Positions 18,487-27,087 of a DNA stretch of 64,000 bases are shown here, piece by piece (position 1 is the stretch's first letter; each line of letters starts with the position of its first letter). Both the position numbers and the translations under genes were made by a program. This DNA comes from Natrialbaceae archaeon AArc-T1-2 (GTDB lineage: Archaea; Halobacteriota; Halobacteria; Halobacteriales; Natrialbaceae). The notes below the pieces were generated by a model. It was not told the origin of the DNA, made no database searches, and worked only from the letters and a program-made list of their open reading frames with translations. Location: assembly GCF_030273315.1 (NCBI RefSeq), contig NZ_CP127174.1, positions 1,612,001-1,676,000 on the forward strand, in the 5' to 3' direction.

Positions 18487-19518
18487 ATGCCAGACGTAGA
18501 CCTCGAGACTCTCCCCGGCGTCGGACCGGCGACAGCGGACAAACTCCACGACGCAGGCTTTGACTCCTTCCAGAGCCTCGCCGTCGCTTCGCCCTCGGAA
18601 CTGTCGAATACGGCGGACGTCGGCGAGTCCACCGCCGCTGACATCGTCAACGCCGCCCGCGACGCCGCAGACGTCGGCGGCTTCGAGACCGGCTCGGCCG
18701 TCCTCGAGCGACGAAACGAGATCGGCAAGCTCTCCTGGCACATCGACGAGGTCGACGACCTCCTCGGTGGCGGCATCGAGACCCAGTCGATCACCGAAGT
18801 CTACGGCGAGTTCGGCTCCGGCAAGTCTCAGGTTACCCACCAGATGGCCGTCAACGTCCAGCTGCCAAAGGAGGTCGGCGGCCTCCACGGCAGCGCCATG
18901 TTCATCGACAGCGAGGACACGTTCCGACCCGAACGGATCGACGACATGGTCCGTGGACTCCCCGACGAGGCGATCGACGCCGCCCTCGAGGACCGCGAGA
19001 TCGAGGGATCGGCCGACGACGAGGCGGCCGTCGACGAACTCGTCGAGGCCATGCTCGAGAAGATCCACGTCGCGAAGGCGTTCAACTCCAACCACCAGAT
19101 GCTGCTGGCCGAGAAGGCCCAGGAACTGGCGAGCGAACACGAAGAGGCCGACTACCCGATTCGGCTGCTCTGTGTCGACTCGCTGACCGCTCACTTCCGG
19201 GCGGAGTACGTCGGCCGTGGCGAACTCGCAGAGCGCCAGCAGAAACTCAACAAACACCTCCACGACTTAGACAAGGTCGGCAACCTCTACAACGCTGCCG
19301 TCGTCGTCACCAACCAGGTGGCCTCGAACCCCGACTCGTTCTTCGGCGATCCGACCCAGCCCATCGGCGGCAACATCCTCGGTCACAAGTCGACGTTCCG
19401 GATCTACCTTCGCAAGTCCAAAGGTGACAAGCGGATCGTCCGCCTCGTGGACGCACCGAACCTCGCCGACGGCGAGGCAGTCATGCGCGTTCAGGACGAG
19501 GGGCTGAAACCCGAGTGA
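18487..19518 (+). CDS. radA: DNA repair and recombination protein RadA
   Basis: RadA is the archaeal Rad51/RecA recombinase that forms filaments on single-stranded DNA and drives strand exchange. The 343-residue protein has an N-terminal helix-hairpin-helix domain ([18 protein letters not shown]), a linker, the Walker A motif GEFGSGKSQ (about residues 106-114), and Walker [12 protein letters not shown]. The L2-type loop and C-terminal [17 protein letters not shown] are conserved. An insertion [17 protein letters not shown] near residues 168-184 is the acidic halophile insert. No intein is present, although haloarchaeal radA can carry one. Confidence 0.97.
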   Translation: MPDVDLETLPGVGPATADKLHDAGFDSFQSLAVASPSELSNTADVGESTAADIVNAARDAADVGGFETGSAVLERRNEIGKLSWHIDEVDDLLGGGIETQSITEVYGEFGSGKSQVTHQMAVNVQLPKEVGGLHGSAMFIDSEDTFRPERIDDMVRGLPDEAIDAALEDREIEGSADDEAAVDELVEAMLEKIHVAKAFNSNHQMLLAEKAQELASEHEEADYPIRLLCVDSLTAHFRAEYVGRGELAERQQKLNKHLHDLDKVGNLYNAAVVVTNQVASNPDSFFGDPTQPIGGNILGHKSTFRIYLRKSKGDKRIVRLVDAPNLADGEAVMRVQDEGLKPE

Positions 19519-19552
19519 GGCGTCCCCAGGCGTCCTCGCCTGGTTCCGAGCA

Positions 19553-19945
19553 CTACCCGAGCGCTTCGAGTGCCGCCTGTCGCTTCCGGGCGACCGACTC
19601 GATTTGTGCTTTCTTGTCTTCGGGATCCTCGAGCCCCTCGAGCCAGTAGAGTGCGCTGTAAAAGGCCACGAGTCGGCCGATCTCGCGCTCCGTAAGCAGC
19701 CCAAGGTCTCCGGCTGCCGACTCGTAGAGCACGGGCGCCTCGACGCGTTCCGTGAGCCGTTCGTAGCCGCCGTCGGCGATCAGGTTGTCGACGTACTCGT
19801 AGGTTCGAAGCTCTTCGGCGAATGCCCGGCGGAGTCGCCGGGTGGCGTCGCGTTCGCGCTTCCAGTAGAGCAGATACGAGCCGACGGCGGTCGCGACCGC
19901 GCCGATGATCGCCCCGAGGACGAAGCCGACGGCCGTCTCGACCAT
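19553..19945 (-). CDS. Membrane-anchored hypothetical protein (130 aa)
   Basis: The protein starts with a glycine-rich hydrophobic helix (residues 3-27, VGFVLGAIIGAVATAVGSYLL), followed by a charged helical domain on the cytoplasmic side with LRRAFAEELRTYEYVDNLI and LGLLTEREIGRLVAFYSALY. The layout is that of a single-pass anchor with a helical bundle. I cannot assign a family or function. It converges with radA, with about 35 bases between the stops. Confidence 0.72.
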   Translation of the reverse strand: MVETAVGFVLGAIIGAVATAVGSYLLYWKRERDATRRLRRAFAEELRTYEYVDNLIADGGYERLTERVEAPVLYESAAGDLGLLTEREIGRLVAFYSALYWLEGLEDPEDKKAQIESVARKRQAALEALG

Positions 19946-20001
19946 GCCAGTCCGTTGGTCCCGCGGCGGGAAGGGGTTGGGCTTGCAGCGCCCAAAGAGT
20001 C

Positions 20002-20168
20002 ATACTGCCGGACAGAAGTTCGTGAACGAAAGAGACAGCCACCCGGACAGTAGACGTAACAGAGGGCGCGAAGAACGGGACTGCTGTCTCGTGATGAGCG
20101 CCCGGACACTGACACACAGCGGTCAATACTGGCGGGCGAAAATCTGTGAGATTTTCGTCCGTCAGTAT
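20002..20168. repeat. Palindromic element copy A with short terminal inverted repeats
   Basis: The left end ATACTGCCGGAC (20002-20013) and right end GTCCGTCAGTAT (20157-20168) are inverted copies, 11 of 12 matching. CGTGAACGA follows 7 bases after the left word (20021-20029). The same left word, and CGTGAACGA 6 bases after it, recur in a second copy at 27989. Its right end carries a strong hairpin. The last base of the element is the last base of the sufU stop codon. I infer a small non-autonomous or REP-like repeat family. Confidence 0.5.
20126..20168 (+). other. Hairpin of 19 bp with a 5-nt loop next to the sufU stop
   Basis: Arms 20126-20144 and 20150-20168 pair over 19 positions around TGTGA. 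Seventeen are Watson-Crick. The other two become G-U pairs in a plus-strand transcript but A-C mismatches in the sufU (minus) transcript. It may end or stabilise sufU mRNA, or be part of the repeat element. Confidence 0.55.
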
Positions 20169-20587
20169 CAGTCCTCGGTCGTCGTCTTCTCGACCTCGAG
20201 TTCGCCGCGGTAGATCTCCGCGCCGTCCTGGGCGACTTTCTCCGCGAGAACGGCACACTTGACGCGCATCGGCGAGATCTCGACGCCGAGCATGTCGATC
20301 ACGTCGTCGCGATCCATCTCGAGTAACTCCTCGACGGCCATTCCCTGGAGTTCGCTCGAGAGCATGCTCGCGCTGGCCTGACTGATCGCACAGCCGTCAC
20401 CCGAGAAGGCGACCTGCTCGATCGTCTCCTCGTCGTCGTCGAGTTTGACGTCCATGCGAATCTCGTCGCCACACATCGGATTCTCGCCGACGTGGCTGAA
20501 AGTGGGATCCTCGAGTTCCCCGTAGTTGCGGGGATTCTTGTAGTGATCGAGGATCTGCTGTCTGTACATATCGGAGCCGAGTCCCAT
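20168..20587 (-). CDS. sufU: SUF iron-sulfur cluster scaffold SufU/IscU
   Basis: SufU accepts sulfur from the cysteine desulfurase and takes part in assembling iron-sulfur clusters. The 139-residue protein starts MGLGSDMYRQQILDHYKNPRN and has the three conserved cysteines in ENPMCGD (C39), SGDGCAISQAS (C66) and RVKCAVLA (C111), with Asp41 next to the first. The long insertion of Gram-positive SufU is largely absent. The ATG at 20587 sets the family N-terminus; upstream in-frame codons do not resemble it. It follows sufS on the same strand after 96 bases, and together they form a minimal SufS-SufU pair. Confidence 0.93.
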   Translation of the reverse strand: MGLGSDMYRQQILDHYKNPRNYGELEDPTFSHVGENPMCGDEIRMDVKLDDDEETIEQVAFSGDGCAISQASASMLSSELQGMAVEELLEMDRDDVIDMLGVEISPMRVKCAVLAEKVAQDGAEIYRGELEVEKTTTED

Positions 20588-20683
20588 CTTGGATTCGCAT
20601 AGGAAAGTGCGCTGTAAAAGGGTTCCGGGGGAGGGTTCGCGTTCGCACGATCGGTGGCCGTTGGTCGGTGCCAAGCGGAGATC

Positions 20684-21976
20684 TCAGGCGAACAGCTCGC
20701 GAGCGTCCTCGAGCGCGTCGACGAGCACGTCGATCTCCTCGCGAGTGTTGTAAATGTAGAACGACGCCCGCGCGGAGGCTGCGACGCCGAGTTTGTCGTG
20801 CAGCGGCTGGGTACAGTGGTCGCCGGCCCGGATCGCGACGGCGTGGTCGTTCATGATCGAGGCGAGGTCGTGGGCGTGGACGCCCTCGAGGTTGAAACTG
20901 ACGAGGCCGCCCCGGTCGGGACCGGGTTCGGGACCGTAGATATCGACGTCGCCGACCTCGCTGAGTCGCTCGTAGGCGTACGTCGAGAGCTCTCGCTCGT
21001 GGGCCTGGACGTTCGCCATGCCGATCTCTTCGAGGTAGTCGACGGCGGCGTGGAGGCCGACGGCCTCGGCGATCGGCGGCGTGCCGGGTTCGAACTTCCA
21101 GGGAAGCTCGCCCCAGGTGGTGTCCTCGAAGGTTACCTTTCGGACCATGCCGCCGCCGTAGAGGTACGGCTCCATCTCCTCGAGCAGTTCCTTGCGGCCG
21201 TAGAGGACGCCGATGCCGGTGGGGCCGGCCATCTTGTGGCCGGAGAAGGCATAGAAGTCGGCACCGATCTCCTCGACGTCGACGGGCTGGTTGGGAACGG
21301 CCTGTGCGCCGTCGATCAGCGAGAGGGCGTCGTGGTCGTGGGCGAGCTCTGTCAGTTCCGAGACGGGATTGACGGTGCCTAAGGTGTTCGAGACGTGGAC
21401 CGCCGAGACGAGCGCCGTGTCGTCGGTGATACACTCCCGGGCGTGATCCATGTCCAGGCGACCATCCTCGTCGATCCGGATGTATTTCACGTCCGCACCC
21501 GTCCGCTGTGCGACCTGTTGCCAGGTGACGAGCGAGGCGTGGTGTTCCATCTCCGTCAACACGACCTCGTCGCCGGGACCGAGTTCGGAGAGTCCCCACG
21601 AGTACGCGATCAGGTTCTCGCTTTCGGTGGTGTTTTTCGTGAAGATGATCTCCTCGCGGCCGCCGCTTGCTCCGACGAACTCGGCGACGCGGTCGTGGGC
21701 GTCCTCGTAGGCGATCGATGCCTCCTGGCTGAGGTGGTGGATACCGCGATGGACGTTCGAGTTGTACCTCCGGTAGTAGTCGCTCATCGCCTCGACGACC
21801 GGCTCCGGGGTGTGAGTCGTCGCCGCGTTGTCGAGGTAGACGAGCGGCGTCCCATCATCGACGGCTTCGCCGTCTGCTCGTTGGGTCTCCGACCCAACGC
21901 TGAACTCGCGCTCGAGGATCGGGAAATCGGCCCGGATCCCTTCGACGTCGAGAGCTTCGACGTTCTGTCGGCTCAT
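20684..21976 (-). CDS. sufS: Cysteine desulfurase SufS
   Basis: SufS removes sulfur from cysteine as an enzyme-bound persulfide. The 430-residue class V PLP protein has LVYLDNAATTHTP near the N-terminus, TTESENLIAYSW, HHASLVTWQ, the Schiff-base lysine in FYAFSGHKMAGPTGIG, and the persulfide-forming cysteine in IRAGDHCTQPL near residue 390. The N-terminal part carries an extra acidic stretch (SVGSETQRADGEAVDDGTP), probably a halophile insertion. The ATG at 21976 (MSRQNVEALDVEGIRADFP) fits the family start. The adjacent sufU is its natural acceptor. Confidence 0.95.
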   Translation of the reverse strand: MSRQNVEALDVEGIRADFPILEREFSVGSETQRADGEAVDDGTPLVYLDNAATTHTPEPVVEAMSDYYRRYNSNVHRGIHHLSQEASIAYEDAHDRVAEFVGASGGREEIIFTKNTTESENLIAYSWGLSELGPGDEVVLTEMEHHASLVTWQQVAQRTGADVKYIRIDEDGRLDMDHARECITDDTALVSAVHVSNTLGTVNPVSELTELAHDHDALSLIDGAQAVPNQPVDVEEIGADFYAFSGHKMAGPTGIGVLYGRKELLEEMEPYLYGGGMVRKVTFEDTTWGELPWKFEPGTPPIAEAVGLHAAVDYLEEIGMANVQAHERELSTYAYERLSEVGDVDIYGPEPGPDRGGLVSFNLEGVHAHDLASIMNDHAVAIRAGDHCTQPLHDKLGVAASARASFYIYNTREEIDVLVDALEDARELFA

Positions 21977-22155
21977 TACCGAAGGGAAGGAACCGGAGAC
22001 AAAACACTCCTTCGGTCGCGACACCTCCGTCGGCCTGATCGCCATACTCGTCTACTACCATCTCCGTAGACCTCGTGTGACCGAAACGAGGCTCGACGAC
22101 GGGTTCCTCACGACCGAGACCAGCCCGTCACAGCCGAGCCAGCACTCGCCCGCCG

Positions 22156-22449
22156 TCAGTACAGCCGCAACAGCTGGGCGTGACGGGTCGTATCCACCTC
22201 GAGGACGTTCGTCTCGTCGACGAACCCCTCCTCGATAGCGAGTTCGACCGAGCGGGTGCCGACGATGTTGGCGATCGTCGCCCGCGAGAGGCTGTCGACG
22301 ACGGCCTCTCGACCGACCTCGTCGCCGCCGTAGAACTCCTCGGTGACCGTAAGCGAGACGTCTCCCTCCTCGAAGGTCTCCCCTAAAACGTCGCTGTCAC
22401 AGACTGCGACGAGCAACCCCTCGGCAGTCTCGCGTTCGTTGACGATCAT
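22156..22449 (-). CDS. DUF424 family protein
   Basis: The 97-residue protein MIVNERETAEGLLVAVCDSDVL continues with GETFEEGDVSLTVTEEFYGG and RATIANIVGTRSVELAIEEG, matching the small archaeal DUF424 family. The fold is thought to be alpha/beta, and its function is unknown. Its start overlaps the stop of the upstream TPR gene by four bases (ATGA), so the two are co-transcribed and translationally coupled. Confidence 0.85.
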   Translation of the reverse strand: MIVNERETAEGLLVAVCDSDVLGETFEEGDVSLTVTEEFYGGDEVGREAVVDSLSRATIANIVGTRSVELAIEEGFVDETNVLEVDTTRHAQLLRLY

Positions 22450-23225
22450 TCGAACGCGCGTTCGTTCCACTCGTCGGCCCGCTCGGTTCGCTGTTCCATC
22501 AGCTCCTCTTCGGCTCGCTCGCGAAGCTCTTCTGCCTGCTCGGAGATCTCTTCGGCCTCGTCGTATTCGCCGAGGTCTTCGAGAATGCGAGCTTTCTCGT
22601 CGAGGACCTGTGCGTTTCGCATCCCGAGGCGGATCGCGTTGTCGATACACTGGAGGGCGTCCTCCGAGAGTCCCCGTTCCTGCAGGAAAAAGGCCCGGTT
22701 GTACCAGGCCTGCCCGAACCGTTCGTCGATCTCGACGGCTCGCTCTGCGTGCTCGAGCGCTTGCGTGGTCTCGCCGAACTCCCACAGCGCGTACGCGAGG
22801 TTGGTCTCGGCCGTAGCGGCGTGTTCGCTCTCCTCGTCGGTCGCGATCGCCTCCCGGTATGCGCCGATCGCTTCGTCGTACTCCTCGAGTTCGGCGTGAG
22901 CGACGCCTTTGTTCACCCAGGCCTCCTGCTCGAGGGAGTCGTCCTCGGCGAAGCGAGCGGCTCGCTCGAAGGCCTCGGTCGCCTGCTCGAAGCGGTTGAT
23001 CTGCATGTAGTTAAGCCCCACGTCGAGCAACGCCTCGGCGTCGACCTCGTCGCTTGCGAGCTGGCGCTCGTCGAGTGCGTCGGCGACGACTCGGGAGTCG
23101 ACGGGATCGATCTTCGAGGGATCGACGTCTAGCTCCGGCGGATCCAGGTCAAACTCCTCGTAGGGGTCGTCGAACCCACCCCCCTCAGAGAACGCGTGAT
23201 CGCGATCGTCCTCTCGGTCGGTCAT
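22446..23225 (-). CDS. Tetratricopeptide repeat protein
   Basis: The 259-residue protein contains about five TPR units between residues 60 and 240. Typical repeats include ALLDVGLNYMQINRFEQATEA, AWVNKGVAHAELEEYDEAIG, ETNLAYALWEFGETTQALEH and AWYNRAFFLQERGLSEDAL. The N-terminal 50 residues are acidic and low in complexity (DDPYEEFDLDPPELDVDP), and the tail is a charged coiled coil. It is a protein-interaction scaffold with no visible catalytic domain. The ATG at 23225 starts at MTDREDDRDHAF. DUF424 overlaps its end, suggesting a shared role. Confidence 0.85.
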   Translation of the reverse strand: MTDREDDRDHAFSEGGGFDDPYEEFDLDPPELDVDPSKIDPVDSRVVADALDERQLASDEVDAEALLDVGLNYMQINRFEQATEAFERAARFAEDDSLEQEAWVNKGVAHAELEEYDEAIGAYREAIATDEESEHAATAETNLAYALWEFGETTQALEHAERAVEIDERFGQAWYNRAFFLQERGLSEDALQCIDNAIRLGMRNAQVLDEKARILEDLGEYDEAEEISEQAEELRERAEEELMEQRTERADEWNERAFE

Positions 23226-23676
23226 CGACGCGCAGTTGGGCTGCACGAGGGTTAAGGGCTACGCTCACGCCGGATCGGCGCGTTATCGAACGTACTTAAC
23301 TCTGTCCCCCATTTCGCCTTTCGAATAACGTACTATCTCGTTTACCTTCCAACGGTGGGAACGAACAGATGCAGCCGTCGTGTTCACCTCGATTGCACGA
23401 GCTGTGACGAAGATCACGGGGGTAATACGGCCACGCGGCCGGCCGACTGAGCATCGGCTCCCGACTTTTCCTCTCGCGGAACGAAAGATACGAACGTCGG
23501 AGAGTCCCGACGGGGTCGATCGAGTACGGTGACCGTTTACCACTTGCGGTGAGCGAAAGTGCCGGACGCAAGTGGGGCTTGAACGCTTCGAACGGAACTG
23601 AACGTTCGAACCGATCGAAGTGAACGGTCGGAACGAAGATCCACCTTTTTAATGAGTTCCACCATCGGTGGGTGTA
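23226..23676. other. 451-base intergenic region with inverted repeats
   Basis: No protein-like frame is convincing here. Near the TPR side, CGTTATCGAA (from 23281) is answered by TTCGAATAACG, an imperfect inverted repeat around a pyrimidine-rich centre. Close to the downstream gene, GAACG-type words recur several times (about 23581-23630) before a TATA box at 23645-23653. These could be regulator sites for the secreted coiled-coil gene. Confidence 0.45.
23645..23653 (+). promoter_or_regulatory. TATA box of the secreted coiled-coil gene
   Basis: CTTTTTAATG lies about 27 bases before the ATG at 23677, fitting a leaderless transcript and favouring this ATG over the GTG at 23668. Confidence 0.5.
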
Positions 23677-24420
23677 ATGACAGCGACCCGTGCTATGGTA
23701 CTCGTGTTTGCCGTCGTCTGCGGTCTCCTTTTCGCCCCGGTCGTCAGCGCAACGTTTGCGGGGCCCGTGGCAGACATCGATGGGGGAGCCAGCGACGAAA
23801 CAGAGACGGACGAGGGGATAGATGACGACGCCGCGCCGATGGGGGCCGAGGTCTCCTCGTTCATGCAGTCGAGTTCGTCGTCGACCGACGAGAGCGTCGA
23901 TTCGAAGCTGTTCGCTTCCGCGTACGACAACGCCGCCGACGATGACGACAGGGCGGACGTCGTCGCCGACAGGACAGACCAACTCGAGCGCCGACTCGCC
24001 GAGCTCGAGGACGAGCGCGAAACGCTTCGCGAGGAGAGAGACGAACTCAACCCGGTCGCCTACGACGCCCGAATGACGCGTCTCGCCGTCCAGATCAACG
24101 AGATCGAGCGAGCGATAAACGATACCGAAACCCGCGCCGAAAGCGCGGACCTCGAAACTGACCGGTTCGACGAACTGCGGGGCAACGCGGCGAACATAGC
24201 TGACAGAGAGGTGGCGTCGGCCACACGCGGGCTCGCCAGCGTCGATCCGCCGGGCGGACCGCCCGAGGATGGAGCGCCCGGACACGACGGCCAGCAGCAG
24301 CCAGCGACCGGCGTTGACGCATCTACCGCCGGTTCTGGCGGTGTCGATGTCGACGCATCCGACGAGAGTCAGAGTCAGAGCCAACCCGACGACCGCGACG
24401 ACCGCGACGACGACGCGTAA
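23677..24420 (+). CDS. Secreted coiled-coil protein (haloarchaeal DUF7096-like)
   Basis: The 247-residue protein begins with a Sec-type signal peptide (MTATRAMVLVFAVVCGLLF, cleavage probably near VVSA). The mature part is acidic and holds a coiled coil at about residues 100-165 (DQLERRLAELEDERETLREE) and a proline/glycine/glutamine-rich, then Asp/Arg-repeat tail (DDRDDRDDDA). From memory it resembles a haloarchaeal family called DUF7096 that sits beside an ArsR-type regulator, as here. It may be an envelope or cell-surface sensor. The function is not known. Confidence 0.72.
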   Translation: MTATRAMVLVFAVVCGLLFAPVVSATFAGPVADIDGGASDETETDEGIDDDAAPMGAEVSSFMQSSSSSTDESVDSKLFASAYDNAADDDDRADVVADRTDQLERRLAELEDERETLREERDELNPVAYDARMTRLAVQINEIERAINDTETRAESADLETDRFDELRGNAANIADREVASATRGLASVDPPGGPPEDGAPGHDGQQQPATGVDASTAGSGGVDVDASDESQSQSQPDDRDDRDDDA

Positions 24421-24476
24421 CCGTGCGATCTAGGGAGCAGACATCCTTTTCAGCGACGGCTACCAACGGTCGAGTG

Positions 24477-25133
24477 ATGGACTCTGCCGCGTTGCTGGAT
24501 CTGCTCGGGAACGAGAACCGGAGACGAATCCTCCAGTTACTGGCACGCAAGCCCTGTTACGTCACCGAGATCTCCGAGTACCTCGGCGTGAGTCCAAAGG
24601 CCGTCATCGAACACCTCCAGAAACTCGAGGACGCGGGTCTCATCGAGAGTCGCACCGACGATCAGCGACGCAAGTACTTTCACATCGCCAGACACGTCCG
24701 TCTCGAGGTCAACGTCTCGCCGTACGGCTTCGCGAGCAAGAGCGCCTACCCGGAGAACAACAGCTTCGACATCACGACCTGTCGACACATCTCTCTCGAG
24801 CTAGAGTACGACGAGGAAAACGACCTCGAGGAGCTTCTCGGCACGCTCGAACGTCTCGAACAGCTCGAAAACGAGCTGTCGCTGGCCCAGCGATGGGTGC
24901 AGGGACGGCTGTGTGACGTCCTCGACCAGATCTCGGAGACGGTGGGGACGGAACCGGAGAGTCGGATCTACGCCGACGTGCTCTCGAGCGTTCGCGAGGA
25001 GCCGAAAGCTGTCAACGCGCTCGCCCGCGACGTCGACGCGCCACGCGAGGTCGTCGCCGAGTTGCTCGAGACGATGGCCGACGAGGGAATCGTCCGCCGG
25101 ACCGAACGGGGCTGGGAGCTTACGGTCGACTGA
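24477..25133 (+). CDS. ArsR-type winged-helix transcription regulator with two wHTH domains
   Basis: The 218-residue protein has an N-terminal winged helix (DLLGNENRRRILQLLARKPCYVTEISEYLGVSPKAVIEHLQKLEDAGLI, residues 7-55) with wing SRTDDQRRKYF. A helical dimerisation segment follows (about 115-165), then a second winged-helix-like part (VLSSVREEPKAVNALARDVDAPREVVAELL). There is no obvious metal-binding cysteine cluster. The start ATG at 24477 follows the upstream gene's stop by 56 bases on the same strand, so it may regulate the secreted coiled-coil gene or its own unit. Confidence 0.85.
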   Translation: MDSAALLDLLGNENRRRILQLLARKPCYVTEISEYLGVSPKAVIEHLQKLEDAGLIESRTDDQRRKYFHIARHVRLEVNVSPYGFASKSAYPENNSFDITTCRHISLELEYDEENDLEELLGTLERLEQLENELSLAQRWVQGRLCDVLDQISETVGTEPESRIYADVLSSVREEPKAVNALARDVDAPREVVAELLETMADEGIVRRTERGWELTVD

Positions 25134-25724
25134 TCACTCGACATCTCTGACGAGCCCGTCGCGGAGGTCTCGCCCGAAGTAGTACGCGAGCAGACAGACG
25201 AGGAGGCCAGCGCCGGCCCCGACGGCGGCGACCGCCTCTCCCGAGCCAGCGATCGCGAGTACGGCGTGGTTGAGCACGGCGGCGACGCCGCCGACGGCGA
25301 CACCCGCCACCCCCATCTCGAGGTAGCGACGCTTCGAGCCGACGAGCCCGACGAGAAAGGCGACGGCGGCCATGCCGACGGTTCGTCCCCCGATCGGGAT
25401 CGCCACGCTGCCGGCGAGCAGTCCGGCTCCGAGCACGGCCACGAGGACGAGAAAGGCCGTCGGGGAGAAGTACGCCGACGGGGAGAGTCGCGAGCCGAGC
25501 GACCGGAGTCGCGACCCGCTCGCACTCGCCGACTCTCGTGGCTCCGACGACTCCCGCCACGACTGTGTCTCAGACGCCGATCCGAACTCGGTCGGGTCGT
25601 CGACGGTGCGGTCCCCGCGCTCGCTCGAGCCGTCGTCGCCGAGCAGTCGGTCGGTCTCCTCGAGCAGGTCGTCGGTCGAGCGGGCATCCCGGTTCGTCGT
25701 CACCTCGTCGGACCGGTCGCTCAT
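25134..25724 (-). CDS. Membrane protein with acidic cytoplasmic N-terminus
   Basis: The 196-residue protein has a disordered, Ser/Asp/Glu-rich first 75 residues with LLEETDRLLGDDGSSERGD, then about four hydrophobic segments (about 80-185) rich in glycine and alanine, and ends FGRDLRDGLVRDVE. I do not recognise a family. An ATG nine codons upstream at 25751 is also possible. A far longer open frame on this strand runs antisense through gatD and is not real. Its stop directly abuts the regulator gene's stop (convergent). Confidence 0.75.
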   Translation of the reverse strand: MSDRSDEVTTNRDARSTDDLLEETDRLLGDDGSSERGDRTVDDPTEFGSASETQSWRESSEPRESASASGSRLRSLGSRLSPSAYFSPTAFLVLVAVLGAGLLAGSVAIPIGGRTVGMAAVAFLVGLVGSKRRYLEMGVAGVAVGGVAAVLNHAVLAIAGSGEAVAAVGAGAGLLVCLLAYYFGRDLRDGLVRDVE

Positions 25725-25838
25725 GTACGTCCCGTAGACGTCTGACGGCATGGGCCTTTCCCTGTCGGCGACACGCCGCGTGACCGTGGGCTCACCCGAA
25801 AGGGTGCCTTCAAGTCCACCGCTGCGCAAGCACTCCGC

Positions 25839-27083
25839 ATGAATCCAGGTGACCGCGTCCGCGTCGAACGCACGGACCGGAGCTACGAGGGCGTGTTGCT
25901 CCCCTCGAGTGACGACGACCACCTCGTCGTCAAACTCGAGGGCGGCTACAACGTCGGCGTCGACCGCGAGGGAAGCGACGTCGAGGTACTCGAAGAGAAC
26001 GTCTACGACGTGACAGACACACAGAACGGCGACGGCGACTCGGAGATCGAGTTCGACGAGGAGCTGCCGACGATCTCGTTGATCTCGACGGGCGGTACGA
26101 TCGCCTCGACGGTCGACTACCGGACCGGCGCGGTGACCGCCCAGTTCGACGCCGAGGACGTCCTGCGTGCGGTGCCCGATCTGGCCGGCCGGGCGAACTA
26201 TCGCGGGCGCGTCGTCGCGAACATCCTCTCCGAGAACATGACTCCCGAGGTCTGGCAGGAGCTCGCCCGCGCGGTTTACGAGGAGATCGAGGCTGGCGCC
26301 GACGGCGTCGTCGTCATGCACGGCACCGACACGATGCAGTTCTCCGCGGCGGCGCTTTCGTTTACCCTCGAGACGCCGGTGCCGATCGTCTTCACCGGCA
26401 GTCAGCGATCGGCGGACCGGCCGTCCTCGGACAACGTGATGAACGCCGTCTGTGCCGTCGAGGCCGCCAAAAGCGACTGTGCGGAGGTGCTCGTCTGCAT
26501 GCACGCCACCGAGTCCGACGACCGGTGTGCGCTCCATCGCGGCACCCGCGTCCGGAAGAACCACACCTCCCGCCGGGACGCCTTCGAAACCGTCGGCGCG
26601 GAACCGCTCGGCGAGGTCGACTACGACTCCCTCGACGCGTCGTTCCATCGCGAGTACCGGGAACGGGGCGAGACGGACCTCGAGATCGCTCCCGACCTCG
26701 AGACCGACGTCGAACTGCTGACGTTCACGCCGGGAATGGATCCCGCCTTCCTCGACGTCGTGGAGAGTAAGGCGGGACTCGTTCTCGAGGGTACCGGGCT
26801 CGGCCACGTCAACACCGACCTCATCCCCCGAATCGAGGAACTGATCGACGACGGGACGACGGTCGTGATGACCAGCCAGTGTCTCGAAGGCCGGGTCTGT
26901 GACCGGGTCTACGACACCGGCCGGGACTTACTCGAGGCGGGCGTGATCGAGGCCGGCGACACCCTCCCCGGGACCGCGAAGGTCAAGCTGATGTGGGCGC
27001 TCGAAAACGCCGACGACCTCGAGGAGGCGATGAACACCTCCCTCGCCGGGGAGCTGACCCGCCGGTCGGTCCCCTGGGAGTAG
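25839..27083 (+). CDS. gatD: Glu-tRNA(Gln) amidotransferase subunit D
   Basis: GatD is the asparaginase-like half of archaeal GatDE. It releases ammonia from glutamine so that GatE can convert Glu-tRNA(Gln) to Gln-tRNA(Gln). The 414-residue protein has an N-terminal SH3-like domain (GDRVRVERTDRSYEGVLLP), then the asparaginase fold with ISTGGTIAST (about residues 87-96), the second catalytic motif VVMHGTDTM, FTGSQRSADRPSSDN, and the C-terminal VVMTSQCLEG. gatE is not adjacent. The downstream acetyltransferase starts four bases after its stop. Confidence 0.95.
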   Translation: MNPGDRVRVERTDRSYEGVLLPSSDDDHLVVKLEGGYNVGVDREGSDVEVLEENVYDVTDTQNGDGDSEIEFDEELPTISLISTGGTIASTVDYRTGAVTAQFDAEDVLRAVPDLAGRANYRGRVVANILSENMTPEVWQELARAVYEEIEAGADGVVVMHGTDTMQFSAAALSFTLETPVPIVFTGSQRSADRPSSDNVMNAVCAVEAAKSDCAEVLVCMHATESDDRCALHRGTRVRKNHTSRRDAFETVGAEPLGEVDYDSLDASFHREYRERGETDLEIAPDLETDVELLTFTPGMDPAFLDVVESKAGLVLEGTGLGHVNTDLIPRIEELIDDGTTVVMTSQCLEGRVCDRVYDTGRDLLEAGVIEAGDTLPGTAKVKLMWALENADDLEEAMNTSLAGELTRRSVPWE

Positions 27084-27087
27084 GGCC

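Noticed and set aside
25134-26807. 557-codon antisense frame extending from the small membrane gene through gatD
   Set aside because: Only the last 196 codons (from 25724) look native; the rest is the mirror of gatD, which has clear asparaginase motifs.
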